Assembly (NCBI GenBank): GCA_937891975.1
Contig: CALAUA010000015.1
Span: 124,001-188,000 of the forward strand
DNA: 64,000 nt
Direction: 5' to 3'
From: an uncultured Bacteroidales bacterium
GTDB lineage: Bacteria; Bacteroidota; Bacteroidia; Bacteroidales; Paludibacteraceae
Both the position numbers and the translations under genes were made by a program. The notes under the pieces are model-generated. The model did no database searches, had not been told where the DNA came from, and worked only from the letters and a program-made list of their open reading frames with translations. Shown one piece after another: positions 46,201 to 54,144 of this stretch. Numbering within the stretch: position 1 is the first letter of the stretch; each line of letters opens with the position of its first letter.

Positions 46201-49200
46201 GTGGTACACAGCATGATGTTCAATCGGGTACACCTTACACCATCTGCGGAAATACAACTATCTCTGCTACCATGGAAGAACATACAGATTACTATCTAGT
46301 AGGTTTGGATGGTGATTGGAGCCCTAAAGCAACAAACAAGTTTGTGGATGGGAAACTGAATATCAACCTCGAAGGAAATGGTACAAAAGAATTTAAAATT
46401 ATCAAGCAACAAGGTAATGCGCAAAAATGGCTGAGCAAACAGTTTACGTTCAAACCTACGGCTCTCACGACTTCGGGTATCACTGAGGATGGCGAAAATA
46501 TGAAGATTGAGACGGTGCATAATGGCATTTACCAGTTTACGTGGAATAATGGTACGCTGACTGTGGCATATCCAGACGTATGTTACTTGCATGGAGACTT
46601 TAATAGTTGGACAGATCACCCAAATCATGCGTTGCACAACAGAGATGCAAAAGTATTCTTGGAAGAGGGTGTTACGTATGAGTTTAAAGTGGCAGAAAAG
46701 GGAGTATATCGTACACAGAGCGGCAACTTATGGGAAACTCCGATTACTTATACTGAGGGTGGCAAGACTATTATAATGAATGATGCTACTTCTTATGACT
46801 CGGAACCACATCATAACTCCAAAATCACCGCTAATATGTCAGGATTCTACATCTTCCATTACGATGCAGAGACAAAGAAATTAACTATTTCCTTCCCTCT
46901 GGATGTAGACGACTATCGTTTAGCGTACAAAGATGATATTCATCCTTTCCACCCTGCAGGAATTTACATCAAACAATGCACAAGTGGAGAACAATTGGAT
47001 ACAATAAGTTTCTTCGTACATCATGAGAAAAAACCGCTTATCATTTTACAACAATGCTTGTCAGTCACTGGAAACTCTGCAACATGGGAAACCGTTTGCA
47101 CGTATGAAACCACCAAAAATTTAGAAACAAATATTGAAGGTCATGGCATAGATTCGACGGGTGTATTCAACTTTGTATTGCAACAAACCAACGACCCTGA
47201 ACATGCTGCTCAACTCTTGACAGAAGATGTACATCCATACACGGGCGACTACTACATCCGTACAAATGCAGCTCCAGGTAAGTGGGTGGAATTCCAGCAA
47301 GATGGCAACAAAATGACATACAGCAGTTATGCAGATAACAACGAGCCATTTAGCCACTACTTCTGTAAGTGGGTATCCACAGAAGCAGAAGCTGCAAATA
47401 ATACAAATAATGTGAAATATACCATTGCCAATGACTATAGCTATTGCATATCCGACACTTTGGCTGCTGACCCAGAAGATGCAAGTCCTCGAATTGTGGC
47501 AAATGCAAGTGGTGATTTGCCTACCAATAGCGCAAACGTGCGCTTTGGTTGGGATTGGGGTACCAACCAACTTACACGTGCATACATGGCAGGTGCTACT
47601 AATGCCACAGCGGCTACATTCTTACGAATAGAACAAGCAGAGGACTTGGAGAATAACGAAGGAGCGGCTGTAACAGAGATTAATTTTACAGACTTGCAAA
47701 ACTGGATTTATCAAGTGGATGTGAGAGCCAAAAACACAACAACGATAAAACTGACTGCGCTGTATGCTGAGCATCTACAATATTTCAAGGGTGATAAAGA
47801 TAATAGCATGAGGTTGTTGTCGAGTGATGCAGCGGAGAATAAATGGTTTAATATGCGATTAACTTATGATTTCAAGACGAACCACTTGATTATAGCTTGG
47901 TTACCTGATGATAAACCAATAGGGGGTGAGTTAGATGCAGATATGATGGTGATTCGTGAGCACAATAGGACTGGTGTATCGGTTACTCAATTAAATTTGA
48001 ATAATGCCTTGGAAAAGGTGAAAACAGTATATGCCGTGATGAGCTTTACACAAGATTGGATTAAGAAAAACTCGCGTGAGCAAAGCATCTACTGGGTATC
48101 CTTCCCATTTGATGTGAAACTCTCTGAGGCATTCGGATTCGGAGAGTATGCCGATGCGTGGATCATGCAATACTACGATGGCGAAGAACGTGCTAAGAAG
48201 GGTTTATATGCAAACTCAGGTACCTATTGGAAGTATATCTTTGATCCAGAGACGATATTAAAGAAAGGTGTGGGTTACGTATTGGTACTTGATCTAAATA
48301 AGGTTAAGTTTAATCATGGTGTAAATAGCGTTAGTCTCTATTTCCCATCCAATGGTGAGGTGGGTACGATTACGCAAGCGGAGGAGCCAAATGTCACAGT
48401 AGAGGTACCTGCTCACCAATGTAATTTAGGTGTAAGTACAACAGGTATGGATCATAATATTACGGACTCGCACTGGAACCTCATTGGTGTACCTGCGTTC
48501 AAAGAAATTGACCAATTCAATGTTACGCAATACCATTATGACCAACAAGATGCTAGTTTCTACTATAAGTTCAATACGAATTTGAGTAAGTACACTGTTA
48601 TAAGTTCTACAAGTGTGACTTTCGAAGCAATGTATTCGTATATGGTACAGTTTGCTGGAACAATCAACTGGACAACCAAAACAGTTGAGGGTGTTACTCC
48701 TGCCCAACTCGCAGCACGTCGCAATAGCGAGAGTGAGTTGCCAGAGAAGGTAGTTCTGAACGTAGAGTTGCTTCAAGGTGAAGAGATGGCAGACCAAACT
48801 TTCGTACAACTGCAGCAAGAGGGCGCAACCGCTGACTTTGATATGAACCTCGACCTCACGAAGATTATCAATAGTGGTGCGAACATCTACACCCTCGCAG
48901 GCGAGCAACGTATCCAGTCTGCAGGTAATGCGCTGCCAATGGGCGAAGCCATTGTGCCAGTGGGTGTACAAATCGCTACCGAAGGCGAATACACCTTCCG
49001 TATGCCTGACGGCACAGAGGGTGTGGTGGTAGAACTCATTGACTACGAGACCAATACGCGTACCAATCTTTTGCTTAGCGATTATATCGTCACCCTGCCA
49101 AAGGGCACAGAAGAAAATCGTTTTGCACTGCATATCCAACCTGAGAAGGATGTGACCACAGGAGTGGGTAATGTAGGCGATGAGGCGAAAGGCATTGAGA

Positions 49201-49274
49201 AATACCTCATCGACGGCAAACTCATCATCCGCACCGCAGAGGGTATCTTCGATGCGCAGGGACATAGGTTGTAA
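40281..49274 (+). CDS. giant secreted protein with InlB B-repeats and carbohydrate-binding-like modules
   Basis: 2997 aa, secreted, long signal ending GVSNAWA. It has at least six Listeria-Bacteroides (InlB B, Flg_new) repeats, each about 70 residues with the GYxFxGWxTKxDGTG / TLYAxW pattern: near residues 250, 670, 750, 1133, 1212 and 1294, plus divergent copies at 1366 and 1600. Two modules opening LYLKPNADWLKDGARFAAYA (1450) and VYLKPSAVWKKDGARFAVYW (1655) look like carbohydrate-binding units of gut Bacteroidales. C-terminal 90 residues with EKYLIDGKLIIRTAEGIFDA are almost those of the 27244 protein. The upstream 22 bp to the ATG are also shared. Probable surface adhesin or glycan binder. 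Confidence 0.9.
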   Translation: MNTTFTNYAEKKAKQILNLLQGYTKGIRITAILILLLMGVSNAWAWTAHFSLMGDPVGNNWQNDRDFMINTSTGTTDEWYIYAYVANNQYFALNNGSNQYGPSSNGQAIKNGTGGGQGNYNTNSWKFTGTSGIIKICCAESNDREWYPWVWVEESAPTIKFKHPWNGGSWSEQTATKQNDGTYTYDGKYGNNKGFNAGPSGKYKYNASQTTVEGSPATGDMCRFIWNPVGYVQGGAETKASGTFKIVKLCSLTYDGNGKTGGTVPSATNNQLYNTSITLSSETLTKAGYTHTGWNTKADGTGTHYDKGASYTLTAASTTLYAEWTSTAPTITISTEKTYLRTAYDKLILKIYYSNIPEGYTYRVHATPEAYFNGNENGDNVDRVSISGNGNTTFVSNGYLAQNQYTVEVILWNNGGATDIISNSLSITVEPQLSVQTRARFNNQINTTAAEHPQPEWVHPSQNVGETITASEPKPGYTFAGWTANDDNLIKFDNPNSLTTIVKSKVNGNNNAVAYANYTRVETYAFIQGRFRVNSASRNQMTYTYDDGGQWNEGSTNIQMEYDDTNSRFYLHTYMKPKELTEPHGTNCGECKPYFYIKTSTSSSSLTNATPYWSSSKQYIIEAGKENKKELTNSSSNVVNNNLRFNTQDESGYVILYFDQQYIWYELEHRLEYDANGGTGSAPSRTYHLKGSTTTTASDNIFTRDGYDFQGWNTKADGTGNQYEAEANITIEANTTLYAQWAKPTFTVTLDPQGGTDGTTSVEATYGEEMPEATMPQREGFTFGGYFTETNGGGTQYYNADGSSTKNWDIKEPKTLYAKWIQQYVIVGNGKGSWLNGANWIESVIADDSFDVTKQSSNIIDGSVTYSACPAGLKNFRIVPWGKWDTNHGKEQLTSCNVPSYTNEDNNIAFVTVAEAAITIGFDGTNITVQVDYDAEDLANVKAEVVADTKRMFYFGDELTDRSRQYLYVNELENSTDNHVVTETKGLLLEGVGAQKWLAVAILPPKTYNISNDANWGGVSTGEVVQAGAIYAWHGNQVMVKTAGTPPTLGDVSIRVGRANSGLTASAGGSSIGQAQTITDYYYKKEGESTWTKFDPNNVSALPVGIYKVHALAHDGNIYVRTAEPATLTIYDDYTITYKDQGGSAFTGAHEAGCPAIHLYGQTTELKSATKTGYEFGGWFTSPDCTGEPITTLGATDYTADITLYAKWTAKTYPVTLDQTGAKTPGTPSVTATYYAAMPHIETLPTPKDGYAFAGYYDQKDGAGTQYYDAEGASAHVWDKANDGILYAKWEAITYTITYHLNGGSGAANSTYTIESEDIILPTPTKAGHTFGGWYDNEGCTGEAITKIAQGSTGHKEYWAKWTINSYTILFGTEDGGTVSATVGGNAISSGTSLTYGTQVQLTATPEPGYSFSEWTNGSGNEVSTSNPYTVTIDGNITRNAVFIEATTLYLKPNADWLKDGARFAAYAFDGGEATWYDMEEVGCSGIYSCAIPGSYNKVIFGRMNPNKTENNFDNEVRWEQTIDLSIPTDGTNLFTVTNKPVGSNWNGEWESEPFNPLAYTITLEGEGGTIEITHEGGTATENTTVAPNTIITVALYPHSGYTVGTPKIKIGSNAAANLVVGQKYTICGPTTITANWVETKYAVAVNSNNNTYGTVSPSSVQVGQYTPSQKITATPKAGYRFVNWTATEGVSINSPIFESTTITASQAGTLTANFEKDPTVYLKPSAVWKKDGARFAVYWWKDTKNGWIDMTTVGCNDEYYTAELPAGVTNFKFVRLKPSGGHAFSNAWDQTIDLTLPTNANNLFAMKKLHLNIGEWNKDNQKCYAAHFYNSSNESKTINLTEGNDPMVYYCDIPTDKHYTNVVFYRVNPSNTGEIWHQTNDLTIDGDFYTITSFGGDGNKAEGTWTLQSIGEWLALPLPTITYTQPENGTIIVKTIRGVEIPSGTKVPWDTQVLVSVQPNTGYSVEYANIDIGGTQHDVQSGTPYTICGNTTISATMEEHTDYYLVGLDGDWSPKATNKFVDGKLNINLEGNGTKEFKIIKQQGNAQKWLSKQFTFKPTALTTSGITEDGENMKIETVHNGIYQFTWNNGTLTVAYPDVCYLHGDFNSWTDHPNHALHNRDAKVFLEEGVTYEFKVAEKGVYRTQSGNLWETPITYTEGGKTIIMNDATSYDSEPHHNSKITANMSGFYIFHYDAETKKLTISFPLDVDDYRLAYKDDIHPFHPAGIYIKQCTSGEQLDTISFFVHHEKKPLIILQQCLSVTGNSATWETVCTYETTKNLETNIEGHGIDSTGVFNFVLQQTNDPEHAAQLLTEDVHPYTGDYYIRTNAAPGKWVEFQQDGNKMTYSSYADNNEPFSHYFCKWVSTEAEAANNTNNVKYTIANDYSYCISDTLAADPEDASPRIVANASGDLPTNSANVRFGWDWGTNQLTRAYMAGATNATAATFLRIEQAEDLENNEGAAVTEINFTDLQNWIYQVDVRAKNTTTIKLTALYAEHLQYFKGDKDNSMRLLSSDAAENKWFNMRLTYDFKTNHLIIAWLPDDKPIGGELDADMMVIREHNRTGVSVTQLNLNNALEKVKTVYAVMSFTQDWIKKNSREQSIYWVSFPFDVKLSEAFGFGEYADAWIMQYYDGEERAKKGLYANSGTYWKYIFDPETILKKGVGYVLVLDLNKVKFNHGVNSVSLYFPSNGEVGTITQAEEPNVTVEVPAHQCNLGVSTTGMDHNITDSHWNLIGVPAFKEIDQFNVTQYHYDQQDASFYYKFNTNLSKYTVISSTSVTFEAMYSYMVQFAGTINWTTKTVEGVTPAQLAARRNSESELPEKVVLNVELLQGEEMADQTFVQLQQEGATADFDMNLDLTKIINSGANIYTLAGEQRIQSAGNALPMGEAIVPVGVQIATEGEYTFRMPDGTEGVVVELIDYETNTRTNLLLSDYIVTLPKGTEENRFALHIQPEKDVTTGVGNVGDEAKGIEKYLIDGKLIIRTAEGIFDAQGHRL

Positions 49275-49298
49275 GATTGCTGCCCAAAAACCTCGCTG

Positions 49299-49340
49299 AA
49301 GGTTAAAGGTTAAAGGCGAGAGGTTAGAGGTTAGAGGCGA
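49299..49340. repeat. heptamer tract AAGGTTA/GAGGTTA/GAGGCGA
   Basis: Exactly six 7-bp units just after the giant gene. Its ends (CCTCGC and GGCGAGAGG) can pair into a hairpin. Confidence 0.9.
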
Positions 49341-49391
49341 GGATAAGAAAAATGAGTTGGACACCAATCCAACTCATTTTTTACATTCCAG

Positions 49392-49496
49392 CCTTTACAC
49401 TTTACACCCTACACTTTACACCTTACACTTTACACCTTACACCCTACACCCTACACTTTACACCTTACACTCTACACCTTACACCCTACACTCTAA
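49392..49496. repeat. heptamer tract TTACACC/CTACACT, about fifteen units
   Basis: 7-bp units (TTACACT, TTACACC, CTACACC, CTACACT) in unbroken phase, ending in CTCTAAACAG followed by the mini-hairpin GCCCACATCGTGGGC (49503-49517). The 398-bp gap 49275-49672 contains these tracts and the promoter of the response regulator gene; no other gene is visible. Confidence 0.95.
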
Positions 49497-49612
49497 ACAG
49501 TAGCCCACATCGTGGGCGTTCACTAAACCGCATCATTGGCACACATCCGTCACGTGGCTAGTGGTAACCGAGTGGTTTGCGAACTTCAAAATATGTTATA
49601 TTTTCTCTAAAA

Positions 49613-49644
49613 TTTGGATAATTCAGAAAAAAGCAGTAACTTTG
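49613..49644 (+). promoter_or_regulatory. promoter of the response regulator/recF operon
   Basis: TTTG (49613-49616), 20 nt ending in an A-tract and GCAG, TAACTTTG (49637-49644). Confidence 0.85.
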
Positions 49645-49672
49645 CGCGGAATATTATAAAATTGGAAATGTC

Positions 49673-50839
49673 ATGGCACGCATACTGGTGATTGATGACG
49701 AGCGCGCGATACGCAATACGCTCAAAGAGATACTAGAGTTTGAGGGCTATACAGTAGATATAGCAGAGAACGGACGTGTGGGCTTGGAGAAAGCCCTCAC
49801 GGCACATTTCGACCTTATCTATACCGATATTAAAATGCCAGAAATGGACGGTATGGAGGTGCTTCAGTCCTACCGCAAAACCATCCAAGAGCATGGAGGA
49901 GAAGAAGCGCCTGTGGTGATGATCTCTGGACATGGCACTGTGGAGACGGCCGTGGAAGCACTCAAAAATGGTGCGTTTGACTTCATCGTTAAGCCACTCG
50001 ACCTCAACCGCCTGCTACTCACTACCCAACATGCCATTGAGCACAAATCGCTCGTACAAGAAACCAAAGTGCTGCGCAAAAAGATTGGTGCACGCAATAA
50101 GATGGTGGGCGAGAGTGCTGCCATCGAGCGCGTGCGCGCGGTGATAGAAAAGGTGGCACCCACCGAAGCACGAGTGATGATTACAGGTGCCAATGGTACG
50201 GGCAAAGAGGTAGTTGCACACCTTATTCATGAAAATAGTGCACGTGCCAAGAAACCAATGGTAGAGGTCAACTGCGCTGCTATACCTAGTGAACTCATTG
50301 AGAGTGAACTGTTTGGACATACCAAAGGTAGTTTTACTAGTGCCATCAAAGACAGAGCAGGTAAGTTTGAGCAAGCCGATGGCGGTACACTCTTCCTCGA
50401 TGAGATTGGCGATATGAGTCTATCAGCACAAGCCAAAGTGCTACGCGCACTACAAGAGAACGAGATTACACGCGTAGGTAGCGACAAACCAATCAAAGTC
50501 AACGTGCGCGTACTGGCGGCTACGAACAAAGACCTCAAGCACGAGATAGCCGAAGGACGCTTCCGCGAGGACTTGTTCCACCGACTCAACGTTATTCCTA
50601 TTCACGTACCTGCGCTCGATGAGAGAAAAGAGGATATACCTTTGCTAGTCAATCACTTTGCAGAGCATATATGCCAAGAACAGGGGTGGAAAATCAAGAC
50701 CTTTGATGATAGTGCACTGACCGCATTGCAAGCATGCAATTGGCCAGGTAATATCCGCGAACTGCGCAACGTAGTGGAGCGACTTATCATCCTCGGCGGC
50801 GATACCATTACTGCTGACGATGTGGCGACATTCGCGTGA
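49673..50839 (+). CDS. sigma54-type response regulator lacking the Fis DNA-binding domain
   Basis: 388 aa. Receiver domain 1-120 with the acidic pair in ILVIDDERAIRN and phospho-acceptor Asp52 in LIYTDIKMPEMDG. AAA+ domain with Walker A GANGTGKEVVAHLIH, Walker B GGTLFLDEIGDMS and the arginine-finger region RLNVIPIHVPALDER. The sigma54-contact loop, GAFTGA in classical activators, reads GSFTSA. The protein stops after ERLIILGGDTITADDVATFA; the C-terminal Fis-type helix-turn-helix (normally 50-70 residues more) is absent. It may act from solution or on a partner. No histidine kinase gene is adjacent; recF follows by 52 bp. Confidence 0.93.
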   Translation: MARILVIDDERAIRNTLKEILEFEGYTVDIAENGRVGLEKALTAHFDLIYTDIKMPEMDGMEVLQSYRKTIQEHGGEEAPVVMISGHGTVETAVEALKNGAFDFIVKPLDLNRLLLTTQHAIEHKSLVQETKVLRKKIGARNKMVGESAAIERVRAVIEKVAPTEARVMITGANGTGKEVVAHLIHENSARAKKPMVEVNCAAIPSELIESELFGHTKGSFTSAIKDRAGKFEQADGGTLFLDEIGDMSLSAQAKVLRALQENEITRVGSDKPIKVNVRVLAATNKDLKHEIAEGRFREDLFHRLNVIPIHVPALDERKEDIPLLVNHFAEHICQEQGWKIKTFDDSALTALQACNWPGNIRELRNVVERLIILGGDTITADDVATFA

Positions 50840-50860
50840 TGGAACTTAATAGTAGGTGTC

Positions 50861-50890
50861 GCGATTCGGGAGTCGGGAATTAGGAATAGT
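50861..50890. repeat. heptamer tract before recF, GATTCGG/GAGTCGG family
   Basis: Four 7-bp units (GATTCGG, GAGTCGG, GAATTAG, GAATAGT), the inverse of the family at 9776-9797. Confidence 0.75.
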
Positions 50891-50891
50891 A

Positions 50892-52016
50892 ATGATTTTG
50901 CGAGAACTTAACATATTGAACTACAAGAATATCCGCGAAGCTGCCATGCAGTTCTCGGATAAGCTCAATTGTTTTATCGGGCTCAACGGTCAAGGCAAAA
51001 CCAATGTGCTTGACGCAATATACTACCTCAGTTTCACTAAGTCTGCCTACAATGCGATTGATAGCCAAAATATCCACCACGATGAGGAGATGGCTATGAT
51101 ACAAGGACAATACCTCTTGGGCGAAGACATCGAAACGATTAGTTGTGGACTCAAGCGAGGCGTGAAAAAGCAGTTTCGTCGTGGTAAGAAAGATTATAAG
51201 CGACTACTTGACCACATAGGGCTGATTCCGCTAGTGATGGTATCGCCACAAGATAGCGAACTAGTGGTAGAAGGCAGCGATGAGCGACGCAAGTTTATGG
51301 ACGGAGTCATCTCGCAGTACAGCAAACCCTATCTGGAGCACCTTACGCAATACAATGCCTTGCTCAAGCAACGCAATGCCCTGCTCAAGCAATATGCTGA
51401 GGTAGCAGCCGACGCATTGCCTGTGGCATTGTTTGAAGTATTGGAGATGCAACTCGTACAACATGCGCTACCTATTTACCAAGAGCGAGTGCGCTTTATT
51501 GAGCAGTTTGTCCCCTACTTCCAAGAGGTATACCGCGCCATATCGGGGGATAAGGAGCAAGTGGCACTGCAATACATATCGCAACTCCACGAACGCGACC
51601 TGACTGAAGCACTCGCACGCACACGTCAACGCGACCTCATACTAGGGTGGACATCGCAGGGCATACACAAAGATGAACTGGAGATGTCGCTCGGCAACTA
51701 TCCGCTCAAGCGCGTGGGCAGCCAAGGACAGCAGAAGACCTATCTCTTGGCGATGAAACTGGGACAGGCGCTGTACTTAGATTCGGTGCATGCAGTGAAT
51801 ACGAAGCCGATATTGCTATTAGATGACATCTTCGACAAACTAGATAGCGAACGCGTGGAAAGGATTGTGCAACTGGTTGTAGGTGAGCAGTTTGGACAGA
51901 TATTCATTACCGATACTGACCGCCAACACCTGACTGCTATTCTAAGCGAACAATATATGAATGCCAAAGTTTGGCATGTGGATAATGGACAAATTATTGA
52001 ATCAAACAAACAATAG
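50892..52016 (+). CDS. recF: DNA replication/repair protein RecF
   Basis: 374 aa from the ATG at 50892 (MILRELNILNYKNIREAAMQ); the GTG at 50856 would translate the repeat and is unlikely. ABC/SMC-like ATPase that helps load RecA at gaps. Walker A is GLNGQGKTN (residues 30-38), the signature region KRVGSQGQQKTYLLAMKLGQ, and Walker B PILLLDDIFDKLDSERVERI. It follows the response regulator gene on the same strand and precedes a secreted protein gene. Usual neighbours dnaA/dnaN/gyrB are absent, normal for Bacteroidota. Confidence 0.97.
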   Translation: MILRELNILNYKNIREAAMQFSDKLNCFIGLNGQGKTNVLDAIYYLSFTKSAYNAIDSQNIHHDEEMAMIQGQYLLGEDIETISCGLKRGVKKQFRRGKKDYKRLLDHIGLIPLVMVSPQDSELVVEGSDERRKFMDGVISQYSKPYLEHLTQYNALLKQRNALLKQYAEVAADALPVALFEVLEMQLVQHALPIYQERVRFIEQFVPYFQEVYRAISGDKEQVALQYISQLHERDLTEALARTRQRDLILGWTSQGIHKDELEMSLGNYPLKRVGSQGQQKTYLLAMKLGQALYLDSVHAVNTKPILLLDDIFDKLDSERVERIVQLVVGEQFGQIFITDTDRQHLTAILSEQYMNAKVWHVDNGQIIESNKQ

Positions 52017-52056
52017 TTTAATTAACTCAATTATTAATCTTAAAAACAAAAAAAGT

Positions 52057-53535
52057 ATGAAAAAAATTACTCTTTTTCTAAGTGCAATGCTCTTTAGCCT
52101 GATGAGCATGGCTCAAACAACGGTAAAAATGGACTTTACTACTGCCGAAGGGTTGGATGCTTTAGGTATTCCTCAACCAACCGTTGCTGATGGTAGTGCA
52201 TACAAAACAGACTTGGAAGTTGGCTCTGTTTATACACAGGAGGGAGTCACTTTTACAGCAACAAAGCATGGTAGCGCAGCTACTCGTATATGGAAGACAA
52301 CTTCTTATCAAGAATTACGTCATTATAAAGGTGGTGTTATTACCATCGGTGCTCCAACTGGAAAAGTGATTACAAAGATTGAGTTGACAGGTTATACTGA
52401 TGTGATTGGCTTCGAAAATGTCACAGATGGAGTATGGGAAGGATCTTTATCTTCAGTTGACCTAACGGCAGAAGCAAATGCTGCTACTATTAAGATCCAG
52501 ACGATTACTGTTACTTTAGGCGAAGGTGGTGGTGAAAATCCTGGTGGTGACAACCCTGGAGGTGAACTAACCGAAGAAGTGACTATTAGCGATTTGGCTT
52601 ATGCGATGGCTTTCTACGAGGAAGAGGAAGGCTTTGCCTATTGGGAAATGCAATTGTTTAATTTGGATGCAACAGGAGAGGGTATTGACTTTCCACTTGC
52701 AATGGTAGCTGTAGAGGCAAAGAGCAAAACTGCGCTCAATGGTACATATGATATGCTTATGGCTGTATATGGAACTGGAGAAGATGCTGAAGGATATGTT
52801 GAGGGTGTTTACATGAGCGAGGATGCTGCTGGTACATTGACCATCAAGAATGTAGATAACGAAGGAACTTACTCATTTGTAGGTACATTCGTTGGTGAGG
52901 ATGGTAAGACATACAAACTGAACACAGAATCATTTATGATGTGGGTAGAAGATGGTGTTACTGGTGAGGAGATTACCTTGAATGAAAATGGTGACGACAC
53001 CCCAGGCGATGATGACCCTGTAACTCCTCCTGCTGGTGGTGGTGTGACATTCGATGCAGATGTGGACAAAGGTAATGCAACTGAAACTCGTGCTGCCTAT
53101 GAAGTGGCTAAGGAAGGTATCACAATGTCTGTAACAGACGGTCGTCTTGGTACATACAATAATGAGGTACACTATCGCATCTATAAGAGTGCTACCATGA
53201 CCCTCACTTCTACAGTAGGTAATATCGTTTCTGTAGAGTTTACTTGCACAGGAAATGATGATGAAGATTATGGTCCAGCTCACTTCACTGTTGATAGTGG
53301 CAACTATACCTATGCTGGTGCTATGGGTACATGGACTGGCAATGTATCTACAGTGGTCTTCACTGCAACTACTGCTCAAGTACGTGCTTCTCAAATCGTT
53401 GTGAAGGTTGCTACTGGTACGGGCCTTGAGGATGTAACTACCATCGAGATCCCTGTTAAGGTAATGCAAAATGGTCAAGTGATGATTATCCGTGGCGAGA
53501 ACGTTTACAATGTACTTGGTGCACAAGTGAAGTAA
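52057..53535 (+). CDS. secreted protein with T9SS-like C-terminal tail
   Basis: 492 aa from MKKITLFLSAMLFSLMSMAQ, a signal peptide; the longer frame begins inside recF. The N-terminal 150 residues (TVKMDFTTAEGLDALGIPQP) and the 350-465 region (MTLTSTVGNIVSVEFTCTGN) are beta-sandwich-like, joined by acidic Gly/Pro-rich linkers (GGGENPGGDNPGG; NGDDTPGDDDPVTPPAGGG). The tail IEIPVKVMQNGQVMIIRGEN followed by VYNVLGAQVK is a clear Prevotella-type sorting tail. Function unknown. Strong terminator follows. Confidence 0.88.
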   Translation: MKKITLFLSAMLFSLMSMAQTTVKMDFTTAEGLDALGIPQPTVADGSAYKTDLEVGSVYTQEGVTFTATKHGSAATRIWKTTSYQELRHYKGGVITIGAPTGKVITKIELTGYTDVIGFENVTDGVWEGSLSSVDLTAEANAATIKIQTITVTLGEGGGENPGGDNPGGELTEEVTISDLAYAMAFYEEEEGFAYWEMQLFNLDATGEGIDFPLAMVAVEAKSKTALNGTYDMLMAVYGTGEDAEGYVEGVYMSEDAAGTLTIKNVDNEGTYSFVGTFVGEDGKTYKLNTESFMMWVEDGVTGEEITLNENGDDTPGDDDPVTPPAGGGVTFDADVDKGNATETRAAYEVAKEGITMSVTDGRLGTYNNEVHYRIYKSATMTLTSTVGNIVSVEFTCTGNDDEDYGPAHFTVDSGNYTYAGAMGTWTGNVSTVVFTATTAQVRASQIVVKVATGTGLEDVTTIEIPVKVMQNGQVMIIRGENVYNVLGAQVK

Positions 53536-53553
53536 TCACTATTTCATCATACT

Positions 53554-53588
53554 AAAATAGGCTACCTTTTGTAGGTAGCCTATTTTTT
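53554..53588 (+). terminator. terminator of the secreted protein gene
   Basis: AAAATAGGCTACC, loop TTTTGTA, GGTAGCCTATTTTTT: 13-bp stem and T run. Confidence 0.92.
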
Positions 53589-53632
53589 GTTTAGAGAACG
53601 CTCACAAAGCGAACTTCTGTTTAGTGTTTAGA
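53589..53632. repeat. heptamer tract with embedded hairpin, at the ArdC-like gene end
   Basis: GTTTAGA and GTTTAGT units around the small palindrome GAACGCTCACAAAGCGAAC. The ArdC-like gene's stop (CTC TAA) is in the tract. Confidence 0.8.
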
Positions 53633-53984
53633 GTGCGTTAACTTCTCGGAAACGTACTTGCTCGCGGCAGAAGCGGAACTCAACTGGGCAGTACTTGAAG
53701 CCGCGTTCGTTGGTCACAGGTTTACCCCAAAATAGATAGGCATGCTCACCACGACGAACATAAGCACCTTCTTCTTTCCACTGTTCATAAGTCTTTAATT
53801 CGGCATCGATGAGGTTGTAGCACTCGCGAAGTAGCTGATTACAAGTGTATTTACTACGACCTGCTGCCTTTGCCATTTCTACAAGACCATCGGTAATAGT
53901 ACGCAAATGCATACGGTAATCGTGCATCTTAGATGAGAGTTGATTGCTGGTGAGTGTATTCACCTCGTTGATTGTAGTTGTCAT
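53628..53984 (-). CDS. small ArdC-N/antirestriction-like protein
   Basis: 118 aa, no signal. The middle resembles the DNA-binding N-terminal part of ArdC-like proteins: LKTYEQWKEEGAYVRRGEHA followed by YLFWGKPV, with CNQLLRECYNLIDAELKTYE before it. Only this domain is present; no metallopeptidase domain, so it could be a small accessory of mobile-element origin or a domestic single-domain protein. It has its own promoter bracketed by an inverted repeat. The name is by pattern only. Confidence 0.6.
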   Translation of the reverse strand: MTTTINEVNTLTSNQLSSKMHDYRMHLRTITDGLVEMAKAAGRSKYTCNQLLRECYNLIDAELKTYEQWKEEGAYVRRGEHAYLFWGKPVTNERGFKYCPVEFRFCREQVRFREVNAL

Positions 53985-54144
53985 AGTTGTAAAAAATTAA
54001 AAGTGAATAATATTTGATTTAAATTCTAGTTGGTTTCGCCAAAATTTGCATCCAAACAATAATACTGTAGATATTGTTGAATAATTCTGTAGCATTGGTG
54101 TGTAAATCCTTTTGGTTAAAATTCAATTCTAGTTGCATAATCTT

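Noticed and set aside
27244..49274. Integrated phage or conjugative element
   Set aside because: Apart from the BRO-N protein there are no structural, integrase, relaxase or transfer genes.
48426..49367. 313-aa leftward ORF
   Set aside because: Antisense to the C-terminal part of the giant gene; its composition is that of a shadow frame.
49352..49561. 69-aa ORF with TLHFTPY repeats
   Set aside because: It is only the translation of a 7-bp tandem repeat (three units make 21 nt, seven residues).
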